Assembly: GCA_016839655.1 (NCBI GenBank) | Contig: JAEOTW010000094.1 | Span: 1 to 20,900, forward strand | Direction of reading: 5' to 3' | From: Promethearchaeota archaeon | GTDB lineage: Archaea; Asgardarchaeota; Lokiarchaeia; Sigynarchaeales; SOKP01 | Length of the DNA: 20,900 nucleotides | In this document: in pieces, positions 7,664 through 13,755 of the stretch | Numbering within the stretch: the first letter of the stretch is position 1 | Layout of the letters: each line of letters begins with the position of its first letter | The notes under the pieces: model-generated | What the model saw: the letters and a program-made list of their open reading frames with translations, nothing else | Told to the model about the DNA's origin: nothing | The model's database searches: none | Position numbers and translations under genes: made by a program

Positions 7664-8242
7664 TTATTTTTTTGATTTTATCCAATCTTCTTTTGAGATA
7701 TGATAAGTCTTGGTATCATGGTATTTACCATCGACATACATTTCATGCTTTCTAATTCCTTCAAATTTAAATCCACATTTTTCAGCAACGCTCCATGAGC
7801 CAATGTTGTCAACAATAATCCCACCATGTAATTTATTCAAATTTAATTCGTTGAAAGAATATTCAATTAATAATTTCGTTGCTTCTGTAGTGATACCTTG
7901 CCCCCAATATTCGGGTTCTCCAATGTAAGCAAAGGCATTTGCCCATCCATTAACCCAATCAATCCAAGCTAATCCGACTTGACCTATTGGTTTCTTATCT
8001 TTTTTATACCATATTTCAAAACCAATAAACCAGGATACTCTTCCATGCTGAGGTTCAAACCATCTTTTCACATCCTCTACTCTTCTTGGAGTTTCCCATC
8101 TGGCAAATTTTCGAACTTTAGGATCATTCATCCATTTTACATATAGATCAATATGTTCAGAATTTTGAGGAACTAAACTTATAGTTTCTCCTTCAATAAA
8201 GACTGGAACTTCTTCACTTTCTTTTTTTTCTTTATCTGTCAT
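7664..8242 (-). CDS. RimJ/RimL-type GNAT acetyltransferase, paralogue 3 (canonical acetyl-CoA loop)
   Basis: A 192-residue GNAT protein starting at ATG 8242. It is the only one of the six with a canonical acetyl-CoA loop: Trp-Gly-Gln-Gly-Ile-Thr-Thr-Glu-Ala (113-121), with Gly at the conserved GNAT position. The rest follows the subgroup-A pattern: Asn-Asp-Pro-Lys-Val-Arg near residue 40, a Trp-Phe-Glu-Pro helix end, Pro-Ile-Gly-Gln-Val-Gly, Leu-His-Gly-Gly, Asn-Ile-Gly-Ser-Trp-Ser-Val-Ala-Glu-Lys and a Tyr-Val-Asp-Gly-Lys-Tyr tail. Its start overlaps the end of paralogue 4 by 11 nt, so translation is probably coupled. Substrate unknown; RimJ/RimL kinship suggests an alpha-amino group or small amine. 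Confidence 0.85.
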   Translation of the reverse strand: MTDKEKKESEEVPVFIEGETISLVPQNSEHIDLYVKWMNDPKVRKFARWETPRRVEDVKRWFEPQHGRVSWFIGFEIWYKKDKKPIGQVGLAWIDWVNGWANAFAYIGEPEYWGQGITTEATKLLIEYSFNELNLNKLHGGIIVDNIGSWSVAEKCGFKFEGIRKHEMYVDGKYHDTKTYHISKEDWIKSKK

Positions 8243-8801
8243 AGTTTAACCACTCTTTCTTAAAAATTGCAAATCTTAATTCGTCAACAAATTTCCCATC
8301 GATATAAATTTGTTCTTGTAATGTTCCTTCATGCTTAAAGCCGATTTTTTCAGCAACACGTAAGGATTGTTTATTTGGTGAATATATACTTGTATAAATT
8401 TTATGGAAATTAAGTTCTTCAAAGCCATAATTAATTAATAATCTGGTTACTTCTGGGGCAATATTTTGTCCCCAATAATCTCGTTCTCCAATCGACACAA
8501 ATATATTTGCATTTCGGTTAAACCAATTAATAAAACTAAATCCAGCAGAACCAATAGGCTTGTTATCTTTACGGTGCCCTATTTCGAAAACGATTTCCTT
8601 TTTTACTCTATCTCCCTCTGGTTCAGACCATTTCTTTATTTCATCAATACTCCATGGAATTATGTTTCTAGAATATCTACGTATATCTGGATCATTACTC
8701 CATTTTGTATATAGACTTACATGTTCTGTGTTTAAAGGGCATAAATTGACTATTTCTCCCTCTAAGAAGGGTGTGATAATCTCTTTCTTTTTATCATCCA
8801 T
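8232..8801 (-). CDS. RimJ/RimL-type GNAT acetyltransferase, paralogue 4 (subgroup B)
   Basis: A 189-residue GNAT protein from ATG 8801, clearly more divergent than its neighbours. It has Asn-Asp-Pro-Asp-Ile-Arg-Arg-Tyr-Ser-Arg, the loop Gly-Gln-Asn-Ile-Ala-Pro-Glu-Val (111-118; Asn at the conserved Gly), then Leu-Asn-Phe-His-Lys-Ile and Asn-Lys-Gln-Ser-Leu-Arg-Val-Ala-Glu-Lys-Ile-Gly-Phe. The Arg-Val-Ala-Glu-Lys form is the usual RimJ/RimL one and is shared only with paralogue 6, defining subgroup B. The other four have Trp-Ser-Val-Ala. It lies 64 nt after paralogue 5, the widest gap in the array, and overlaps paralogue 3. Substrate unknown. Confidence 0.84.
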   Translation of the reverse strand: MDDKKKEIITPFLEGEIVNLCPLNTEHVSLYTKWSNDPDIRRYSRNIIPWSIDEIKKWSEPEGDRVKKEIVFEIGHRKDNKPIGSAGFSFINWFNRNANIFVSIGERDYWGQNIAPEVTRLLINYGFEELNFHKIYTSIYSPNKQSLRVAEKIGFKHEGTLQEQIYIDGKFVDELRFAIFKKEWLNYDR

Positions 8802-8865
8802 ATTTATTTCCCATTTAATTTATTCATTTAATTGATAAAAAATATTTAATTTAGAGATAATAATT

Positions 8866-9456
8866 TTAATTCTTCTTTTTTTTAACCCAATCTTCCTTCA
8901 ATATTTGGAAGATCTTGGTATCCACATACTTTCCATCAACATACATTTCATGTTTTTTAGTTCCTTCCAATTTAAATCCAATTTTACCAGCGACACTCCA
9001 AGAACCAATGTTATCAACCGCGACTCCTCCATGTAATTTGTTGAGATTTAATTCATTGAAAGCATATTCTACCAGCAATTTCGTAGCTTCAGTACCAATG
9101 TCCTTATTCCAATAATCTGGTTCTCCAATTTGTAGAAATGCATTTGCCCAACCGTTGATCCAATCTATATGTCCTAAACCTATTTGCCCAATAGGTTTTT
9201 TATCTTTCTTATGCCAAACATCTAGTGAAATATGATTTCTCATTAATTCACTTCTTTCTTCAAACCTTCTATTTTGATCCTCTAATCTTCTAGGAACAAC
9301 ACTTCGAGCATATTTTCTCACACGAGGGTGATTTTTCCAACGAATATATGTTTTAGCTAATTTTGAATTTCTAGGGCAAAGATCAATAGTATCTCCTTTA
9401 AGGAAAGGAAAGGCTTCAATTTCTTCGACTTTAATGCTCTCTTCTTTTTCTCCCAA
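8866..9456 (-). CDS. RimJ/RimL-type GNAT acetyltransferase, paralogue 5
   Basis: A 196-residue GNAT protein. No in-frame ATG is available upstream of the conserved core, so TTG 9456 is the best start; a GGGGTT stretch precedes it on the minus strand. A charged N-terminal extension leads to Phe-Pro-Phe-Leu-Lys-Gly-Asp. The acetyl-CoA loop is Asn-Lys-Asp-Ile-Gly-Thr-Glu-Ala (117-124), with Asp where GNATs have Gly. The Asn-Ile-Gly-Ser-Trp-Ser-Val-Ala helix continues Gly-Lys instead of the near-invariant Glu-Lys. With the altered Arg-rich 55-75 region, this copy departs most from the family among subgroup A. It could be weakly active or specialised. It lies 22 nt downstream of paralogue 6. Confidence 0.82.
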   Translation of the reverse strand: MGEKEESIKVEEIEAFPFLKGDTIDLCPRNSKLAKTYIRWKNHPRVRKYARSVVPRRLEDQNRRFEERSELMRNHISLDVWHKKDKKPIGQIGLGHIDWINGWANAFLQIGEPDYWNKDIGTEATKLLVEYAFNELNLNKLHGGVAVDNIGSWSVAGKIGFKLEGTKKHEMYVDGKYVDTKIFQILKEDWVKKKKN

Positions 9457-9478
9457 TATTTTAACCCCATCTATTAAA

Positions 9479-10048
9479 TCATTCTTTAATAGAATTCATC
9501 CAATCATCCTTAAAGATAGCATATTCAATGATGTCCACATGCTCTCCATCTATGTAAACTTCCTTCTTAAGTGTTATCTCATGTTTAAATCCTATTTTCT
9601 CAGCTACTCTTTGAGAAGCCTTATCTGGAGCAAATATTCGAGCGGTTATTTTATGCAAATTTAATTCTTTATAAGCATAATCTAAAACTAATTTTCCTGC
9701 TTCTGTGCCAAAGTTGTTCCCCCAATATTCTGGATCCATTAGGTAATAGATATGAGCATTACGAGTAAACCACTGAATTCTCATCAATCCAGCATATCCT
9801 ATTGGTTTTTGGTCCTTCTTATGCCAAATTTCAAAAAATATATCATTTTTCACCGGTTCTTTTTTTGGTTCAAACTCTTTTTTAATTTCCTCGATTGTCT
9901 GGGGTATTTCGTATCTCGCATACTTTCTTGTTTTAGGATTATTCATCCAAGCAGCATATAAATTAATATGATCTGGATTTGCAGCGCATAGAGAAACATT
10001 TTCTCCTTCTATAAATGGTAATGGTTTATCTTCTTTTGTTTCTGACAT
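9479..10048 (-). CDS. RimJ/RimL-type GNAT acetyltransferase, paralogue 6 (first in operon, subgroup B)
   Basis: A 189-residue GNAT protein from ATG 10048; a TTG at 10054 would add two residues. The core has Asn-Asn-Pro-Lys-Thr-Arg-Lys-Tyr-Ala-Arg, Lys-Pro-Ile-Gly-Tyr-Ala-Gly-Leu, the acetyl-CoA loop Gly-Asn-Asn-Phe-Gly-Thr-Glu-Ala (110-117; Asn at the usual Gly) and Asp-Lys-Ala-Ser-Gln-Arg-Val-Ala-Glu-Lys-Ile-Gly-Phe. Like paralogue 4 it keeps Arg in the Arg-Val-Ala-Glu-Lys helix. It is the promoter-proximal gene of the six-gene array. No Shine-Dalgarno is visible; the sequence just upstream on the transcribed strand is a CA repeat. Substrate unknown. Confidence 0.84.
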   Translation of the reverse strand: MSETKEDKPLPFIEGENVSLCAANPDHINLYAAWMNNPKTRKYARYEIPQTIEEIKKEFEPKKEPVKNDIFFEIWHKKDQKPIGYAGLMRIQWFTRNAHIYYLMDPEYWGNNFGTEAGKLVLDYAYKELNLHKITARIFAPDKASQRVAEKIGFKHEITLKKEVYIDGEHVDIIEYAIFKDDWMNSIKE

Positions 10049-10059
10049 TTTCAATTATG

Positions 10060-10072
10060 ATGTGTGTGTGTG
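10060..10072. repeat. TG/CA dinucleotide repeat in the leader of the acetyltransferase operon
   Basis: Six TG units in a row on the plus strand, read as CA repeats in the message, start about 12 nt before the ATG of the first GNAT gene. Such a tract is unusual in this AT-rich background. Confidence 0.6.
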
Positions 10073-10240
10073 TTTTTAATTTATAATTCTATAAATGAGT
10101 CATAGGGTATTAAGTTTGGGCTACGTGGGAATATGATGGTCAAATCTTCAGATAACCGATAATATCTAAACTCTTAAAATTTTAAATATTGACGATTAAT
10201 GCAGAAGATTATCGAGTACGATTTCAAAAAAAATTAAAAA

Positions 10241-11326
10241 TTAATTTTTAAAAAGGTTTAGGATAAATTCTCCGATTTTACTTATAGCTTCTTTCGCTTC
10301 TGGTAAATCATATAATCCAAAACCCTGAAATACATGGATGGTATCTTTCCATTCTTGTAATGTAGCTTCAACACCTGCTTCTTTAGCTCGTTCTATAAAT
10401 CTTGTAGAATGATCATAGAGCATTTCACTTGTACTTGCTTGTATGAGAATTGGGGGTAAACCTTTTAGATCTGCCATAATGGGTGAAATCAATGGATTAT
10501 TCGGATCTGCTCCCGCTAAAAATGCTGTTGTCCACCAAAAAACCCCCCTATCTGCTAAAATTGGATCTGTTTTAGCATTATCATAAAAACTCTTACTATT
10601 ATCAGTATAATCTGTGGCAGGAGATAATGCAACTGCTCCAATCGGTAAGGATACTCCTTCATCTCGTAATTTTATTAGAGTTGTCAGAGTTAAATATCCT
10701 CCTGCTGAATCTCCAGCAATAATAATGTTCTCTGCCCTTATTCCTTGTGAAAGAAGCCATTTATAACTTTTAACACAATCTTCTAAAGGTGCAGGAAAAG
10801 GATGTTCTGGTGCCAGTCTATAATCAACGCTTAATACACGCATCTTAGTAAGATTTGCTATTTCAATTGTTAGTGCTCTATGAGTCTTGGGGGACATTAA
10901 AACCATACCTCCACCATGGAAGTACAAAATGACTTTATCTTCTGCTGCTCCTGGTACTAATTGCCATTCAGCAGGAACTCCTTCAATATCAATTTCTTCT
11001 ATTTTTATATCATCTGGTAATGGGTGAGTTTTTATTTGATTCTGTATGTAGTAATCTATAACAAAGCGGAAAAATTTGGCAAGTTTAACCATCTCCTCGG
11101 CAGTAAAAAATCCATAAAAATCTTCTATAGTTCCTTCCTTCTTAGATAGCATGTGAAAGAATTTCTCATTTCCTTCTGTTATTTTTTGCATATATGCTTG
11201 TGGATTAAATCCTTTATTTTCTTCGAGCTTGAGATATTCTAAAACACCTCTTAATTGAATTTTAGCACTCTCATCAATATTTTTAAGTATTTCAGGACGA
11301 ATTCTTGATCGATCTAATATGGGCAT
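10241..11326 (-). CDS. HSL-family alpha/beta-hydrolase (esterase/lipase)
   Basis: A 361-residue protein of the hormone-sensitive-lipase (family IV) group, expected to hydrolyse short carboxylic esters in the cytoplasm. It has the oxyanion-hole motif His-Gly-Gly-Gly (137-140), Asp-Tyr-Arg-Leu-Ala-Pro-Glu-His (168-175) and the nucleophile elbow Gly-Asp-Ser207-Ala-Gly-Gly. The catalytic acid is probably Glu301 in Ser-Glu-Met-Leu-Tyr-Asp, since the family alignment puts the acid there (Asp or Glu). The base is His331 in His-Val-Phe-Gln. The first 110 residues form the helical cap, longer than in many 310-residue relatives. No signal peptide is seen. The ATG at 11326 has a strong Shine-Dalgarno. 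The natural substrate is unknown. About 190 bp separate it from the GNAT operon, so it is probably a separate unit. Confidence 0.9.
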   Translation of the reverse strand: MPILDRSRIRPEILKNIDESAKIQLRGVLEYLKLEENKGFNPQAYMQKITEGNEKFFHMLSKKEGTIEDFYGFFTAEEMVKLAKFFRFVIDYYIQNQIKTHPLPDDIKIEEIDIEGVPAEWQLVPGAAEDKVILYFHGGGMVLMSPKTHRALTIEIANLTKMRVLSVDYRLAPEHPFPAPLEDCVKSYKWLLSQGIRAENIIIAGDSAGGYLTLTTLIKLRDEGVSLPIGAVALSPATDYTDNSKSFYDNAKTDPILADRGVFWWTTAFLAGADPNNPLISPIMADLKGLPPILIQASTSEMLYDHSTRFIERAKEAGVEATLQEWKDTIHVFQGFGLYDLPEAKEAISKIGEFILNLFKN

Positions 11327-11333
11327 AATAATA

Positions 11334-11340
11334 CTCCTTT
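11334..11340 (-). promoter_or_regulatory. Shine-Dalgarno of the esterase gene
   Basis: Read on the minus strand this is AAAGGAG, 7 nt before ATG 11326. It fixes the start. Confidence 0.65.
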
Positions 11341-11410
11341 AGAATTAATTTCCTAATTAAGATACCTTAATGAAGCTTTAACATTTTAAGATTAGCTTTA
11401 AATTTTTTAA

Positions 11411-11443
11411 AATAAGAAAAAAAAAAAAAGAAAAAAAAATACT
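11411..11443 (-). terminator. Poly-T terminator downstream of the histone gene
   Basis: The plus strand shows long A runs (13 and 9 As interrupted by G), so the minus-strand transcript of the histone gene runs into long U tracts about 30 nt after its stop. This is a classic archaeal terminator. Confidence 0.6.
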
Positions 11444-11470
11444 TTTAAATTAATAACTAACTTTCTAAAC

Positions 11471-11683
11471 TTATTTGATTTGCATTGCCAAGCCCATATC
11501 TTCTAAAGTAAGTTTCTTTCTACCAGCATGTCGGGTCATTTCAAGTGCTTTATTTGTCATACCTTTAGCTAACTTTTCTAAATAATCAATTAAGGCATCA
11601 ACAGCATCTCGAGCGACCATCTCAGCGCCATTATCTTTCATTAACTTACGTACTGGGGACCAGGCAAAAACTTTTTTGGCCAT
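11471..11683 (-). CDS. Archaeal histone
   Basis: A 70-residue single histone-fold protein that should dimerise and wrap DNA. The pattern matches HMf-type histones: alpha-1 with Pro-Val-Arg-Lys-Leu-Met-Lys near residues 10-16, loop Asn-Gly-Ala-Glu-Met-Val, the long alpha-2 (about 24-50), then Arg-His-Ala-Gly-Arg-Lys-Lys-Leu-Thr (51-59), the conserved loop that contacts DNA, and alpha-3 ending in Met-Gln-Ile-Lys. There is no eukaryote-like N-terminal tail. The first residues Ala-Lys-Lys-Val-Phe-Ala-Trp-Ser-Pro differ slightly from the usual Ile-Ala-Pro start. The ATG at 11683 has a strong Shine-Dalgarno. It appears to be a single-gene unit. Confidence 0.93.
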   Translation of the reverse strand: MAKKVFAWSPVRKLMKDNGAEMVARDAVDALIDYLEKLAKGMTNKALEMTRHAGRKKLTLEDMGLAMQIK

Positions 11684-11690
11684 TTTTATA

Positions 11691-11697
11691 TTCCTCC
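11691..11697 (-). promoter_or_regulatory. Strong Shine-Dalgarno of the histone gene
   Basis: GGAGGAA on the minus strand, 7 nt from the ATG; the best ribosome-binding site in the window, as expected for an abundant protein. Confidence 0.7.
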
Positions 11698-11771
11698 ACT
11701 TTTAATTTTAAATATGAGTTTTCAAAGTCCAAATTTTTCAATATGAACTTTATTATGTTATATTACTTCTT

Positions 11772-11786
11772 TCAAATATTTAAAAG
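11772..11786 (-). promoter_or_regulatory. Candidate TATA box for the histone gene
   Basis: On the minus strand CTTTTAAATATTT is a plausible TATA element preceded by a purine-containing BRE-like GCAA. It would give a leader of roughly 65 nt that includes the Shine-Dalgarno. This rests on base pattern only. Confidence 0.25.
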
Positions 11787-12058
11787 TTGCGTAAAATTTT
11801 CGATAGGATATGTTTCGGTTAATATTTTCATCCGATCGACAGAATTACGATGTCTGAGAAGAAAGCTGGTAGATATAGATCTGAGTCTTTAGATCAGAGA
11901 TCTTTTTTGATCTTGGATTATAATATTGAAAAGAGTTAAAAAATTATAGTTTTCAACCAATTCTTATAGAAAAGGTAAAATTATCAAATAAATTTAGAGT
12001 TTCATCAATGAAGTTTGGAGTTAAGGGTTCTATCAAAAAATCTAATTTTACTTTTATC

Positions 12059-13618
12059 TTAATACTTATTATCTATTGCAGAAAGCATTACTTTCAATTG
12101 ATCGAAAATATCGAGCCTAAAGTCTGTGCCAATTCTAAAAAATAAGAGATCTACTATTTTTTTTTCGAGATAATCATCAACATTTAATTTTTCAATTATC
12201 TCAGACCAATTAGTACTCTCAGAAGCTCTGATTCCAATCAAAATTACTCCATTTTCTTTTGCATTTTCTACGATTTTTATAATTAATTCTTTCCACTTAG
12301 GATCTACAACTACTTCTGATCGTGTATCAAAAATACAAAATATGCCATCAGAACTGGAGATATCATCAATAGCAGAATAGGCATGTTGTTTTAAGATCAA
12401 ACCGTTTGTGTACTGATAGACTTCTTCATCATCGTAATCTCTGATAAGAGATTTTTTTCCTAATTTTTGAATGTTGGTTATGATTTGTAACCCCGGACTC
12501 CACTGCAAGTTATCAGTTATTAAAGATATTGTAAATACAATTTTCTTTTTCAAAATAGAATTAATAACATCAAGTAGAATATCGCCACGTCTTTCTTCTT
12601 CGATTTCTTTGCTTTTCATTACATAATGATATGAAATTAAATTAAAAGCATCCTCTACATTGCTTCCATTTAACGCACTTGTTTCAATATATGATATTTT
12701 AATCTTTTCCCTCTGAGATAAATTGTTGGCTAGTTTTGCCCCTTCTTGATAAAAAACCTTTCTCTCTTCAGTTAAATCAGTTTTATTTCCGACTATTACT
12801 ATGGGAATATCTTCTTCAGGTGTAAAAAGTTTTAATTCCTCATACCAACTTTGAATATTTTCAAATGACTCACGGTTTGTAAGATCAAATACAATAAAAG
12901 TTGCTTGAGCTCCTGAATAGTATACTTTGCGAAACCGACGGAAAAATTTTTGGGCTCCTATATCATAAAGAGTTACACCAATTTGATTTCCGAAAAATTC
13001 AAATTCATGAGATAAAACATTGAGTCCTATTGTTGCCCGATAATCAGTTGTGTATCTTTTTTCAACAAATCTTCTGATAATAGAGGTTTTACCGACTTCA
13101 TGATCCCCTAAAACTACAAATTTGAATCGATATTCACCCCCTAATCCCAATTGCATTTGGTATAACTGATTTTTTAATCTCTCAACATTACTCGCTTCAT
13201 ATTCAAAGTTTGGGATTGAAACTTGAATTGAATCACCTTCTTCAGCAGTAATTATTTGAGCTGCTTTTTCAGCTAGGAAAAGTCCGTATGGAGACATTTT
13301 ATCAGCTGAAGCAAAACTTTCTAAAACTATACTTAAAATGCGTTCTTCATCTATGGAAATAAATAAGAGTCGATAATCTTCTGTATCAAAACTAGCATTC
13401 CCGAATTTTTGAAAGTCAAATTCATTTCTCATACGATTAAGAATTGGATTAACGATTGTAGTCAAGACTGATACTAATTCAATATCAATATCCTTCCTTT
13501 TTTCTCCGGCAATTATCAGACCTTCTGCGTCTGATATGATAATAGCTACTATTTCGTTATTATTTTCTAAGAATTTATTAAATAATTCTTTAAAAAGCTT
13601 ATTTTTTTGTATTGGCAC
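12059..13618 (-). CDS. Roadblock/LC7 - Rab-like GTPase - C-terminal domain fusion, paralogue 1
   Basis: A 519-residue three-part protein. Residues about 6-125 look like a roadblock/LC7 (MglB-type) domain: Ala-Ile-Ile-Ile-Ser-Asp-Ala-Glu-Gly-Leu-Ile-Ile-Ala-Gly and a later Leu-Phe-Ile-Ser strand. Residues about 163-335 are a Rab/Ras-like GTPase: P-loop Gly-Asp-His-Glu-Val-Gly-Lys-Thr (171-178), switch I Thr196, Asn-Lys-Thr-Asp (278-281) and Glu-Thr-Ser-Ala (312-315). Switch II reads Asp219-Ile-Gly-Ala-Gln223 instead of Asp-Thr-Ala-Gly-Gln. Residues about 360-519 are a further domain that may be a degenerate GTPase-like fold. No C-terminal Cys for prenylation and no membrane helix are present. 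Roadblock domains often regulate GTPases, so self-regulation is plausible. The start is GTG 13618, aligned with the paralogue's ATG. It is 137 nt from its sister. Confidence 0.88.
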   Translation of the reverse strand: MPIQKNKLFKELFNKFLENNNEIVAIIISDAEGLIIAGEKRKDIDIELVSVLTTIVNPILNRMRNEFDFQKFGNASFDTEDYRLLFISIDEERILSIVLESFASADKMSPYGLFLAEKAAQIITAEEGDSIQVSIPNFEYEASNVERLKNQLYQMQLGLGGEYRFKFVVLGDHEVGKTSIIRRFVEKRYTTDYRATIGLNVLSHEFEFFGNQIGVTLYDIGAQKFFRRFRKVYYSGAQATFIVFDLTNRESFENIQSWYEELKLFTPEEDIPIVIVGNKTDLTEERKVFYQEGAKLANNLSQREKIKISYIETSALNGSNVEDAFNLISYHYVMKSKEIEEERRGDILLDVINSILKKKIVFTISLITDNLQWSPGLQIITNIQKLGKKSLIRDYDDEEVYQYTNGLILKQHAYSAIDDISSSDGIFCIFDTRSEVVVDPKWKELIIKIVENAKENGVILIGIRASESTNWSEIIEKLNVDDYLEKKIVDLLFFRIGTDFRLDIFDQLKVMLSAIDNKY

Positions 13619-13755
13619 TAGATTCTCTACTCTTTAATAATAATGTGATTTGATCGTATATTTATTTATATTAAATATAGTATAGGGATTTTTATTCTTG
13701 ATTATTAATGACTAGAAATCTTCTTTCAGAAAAAAATATTCTAGATGGTTAAAAT

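Larger units (their letters stand above)
11684..12058. other. 375-bp intergenic region between histone and GTPase genes
   Basis: It contains the histone leader and a likely promoter on its left. A cluster of GATC tetramers at 11834, 11878, 11892, 11899 and 11909 can form an imperfect hairpin (AGATCTGA pairing with TCAG-AG-ATCT, about 11877-11903) followed by a T-run on the plus strand. A 29-codon plus-strand frame (11850-11939) crosses it. I see no recognisable RNA gene. Confidence 0.4.

Noticed and set aside
7644..7685. Upstream TTG start for the second GNAT gene
   Set aside because: It lies within the preceding gene and adds residues absent from all paralogues. ATG 7643 gives the paralogue-like N-terminus.
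8050..8062. Sequence resembling a tRNA T-arm (GGTTCAAACC)
   Set aside because: It is inside GNAT coding sequence, recurs in paralogues and has no acceptor stem or anticodon arm around it.
8466..8835. Plus-strand open frames of 82 and 91 codons within and upstream of the fourth GNAT gene
   Set aside because: They are antisense to a well-supported GNAT gene, show no family features and have the Ser/Phe/Ile-rich composition of antisense frames.
6450..10048. CRISPR-like or long-repeat array
   Set aside because: The repeated pattern is diverged homologous coding sequence about 600 bp per unit, not short identical repeats with spacers.
11877..11912. Intrinsic terminator for the upstream GTPase gene
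   Set aside because: The T-run follows the hairpin only on the plus strand, whereas the GTPase gene is on the minus strand, where it would be an A-run.
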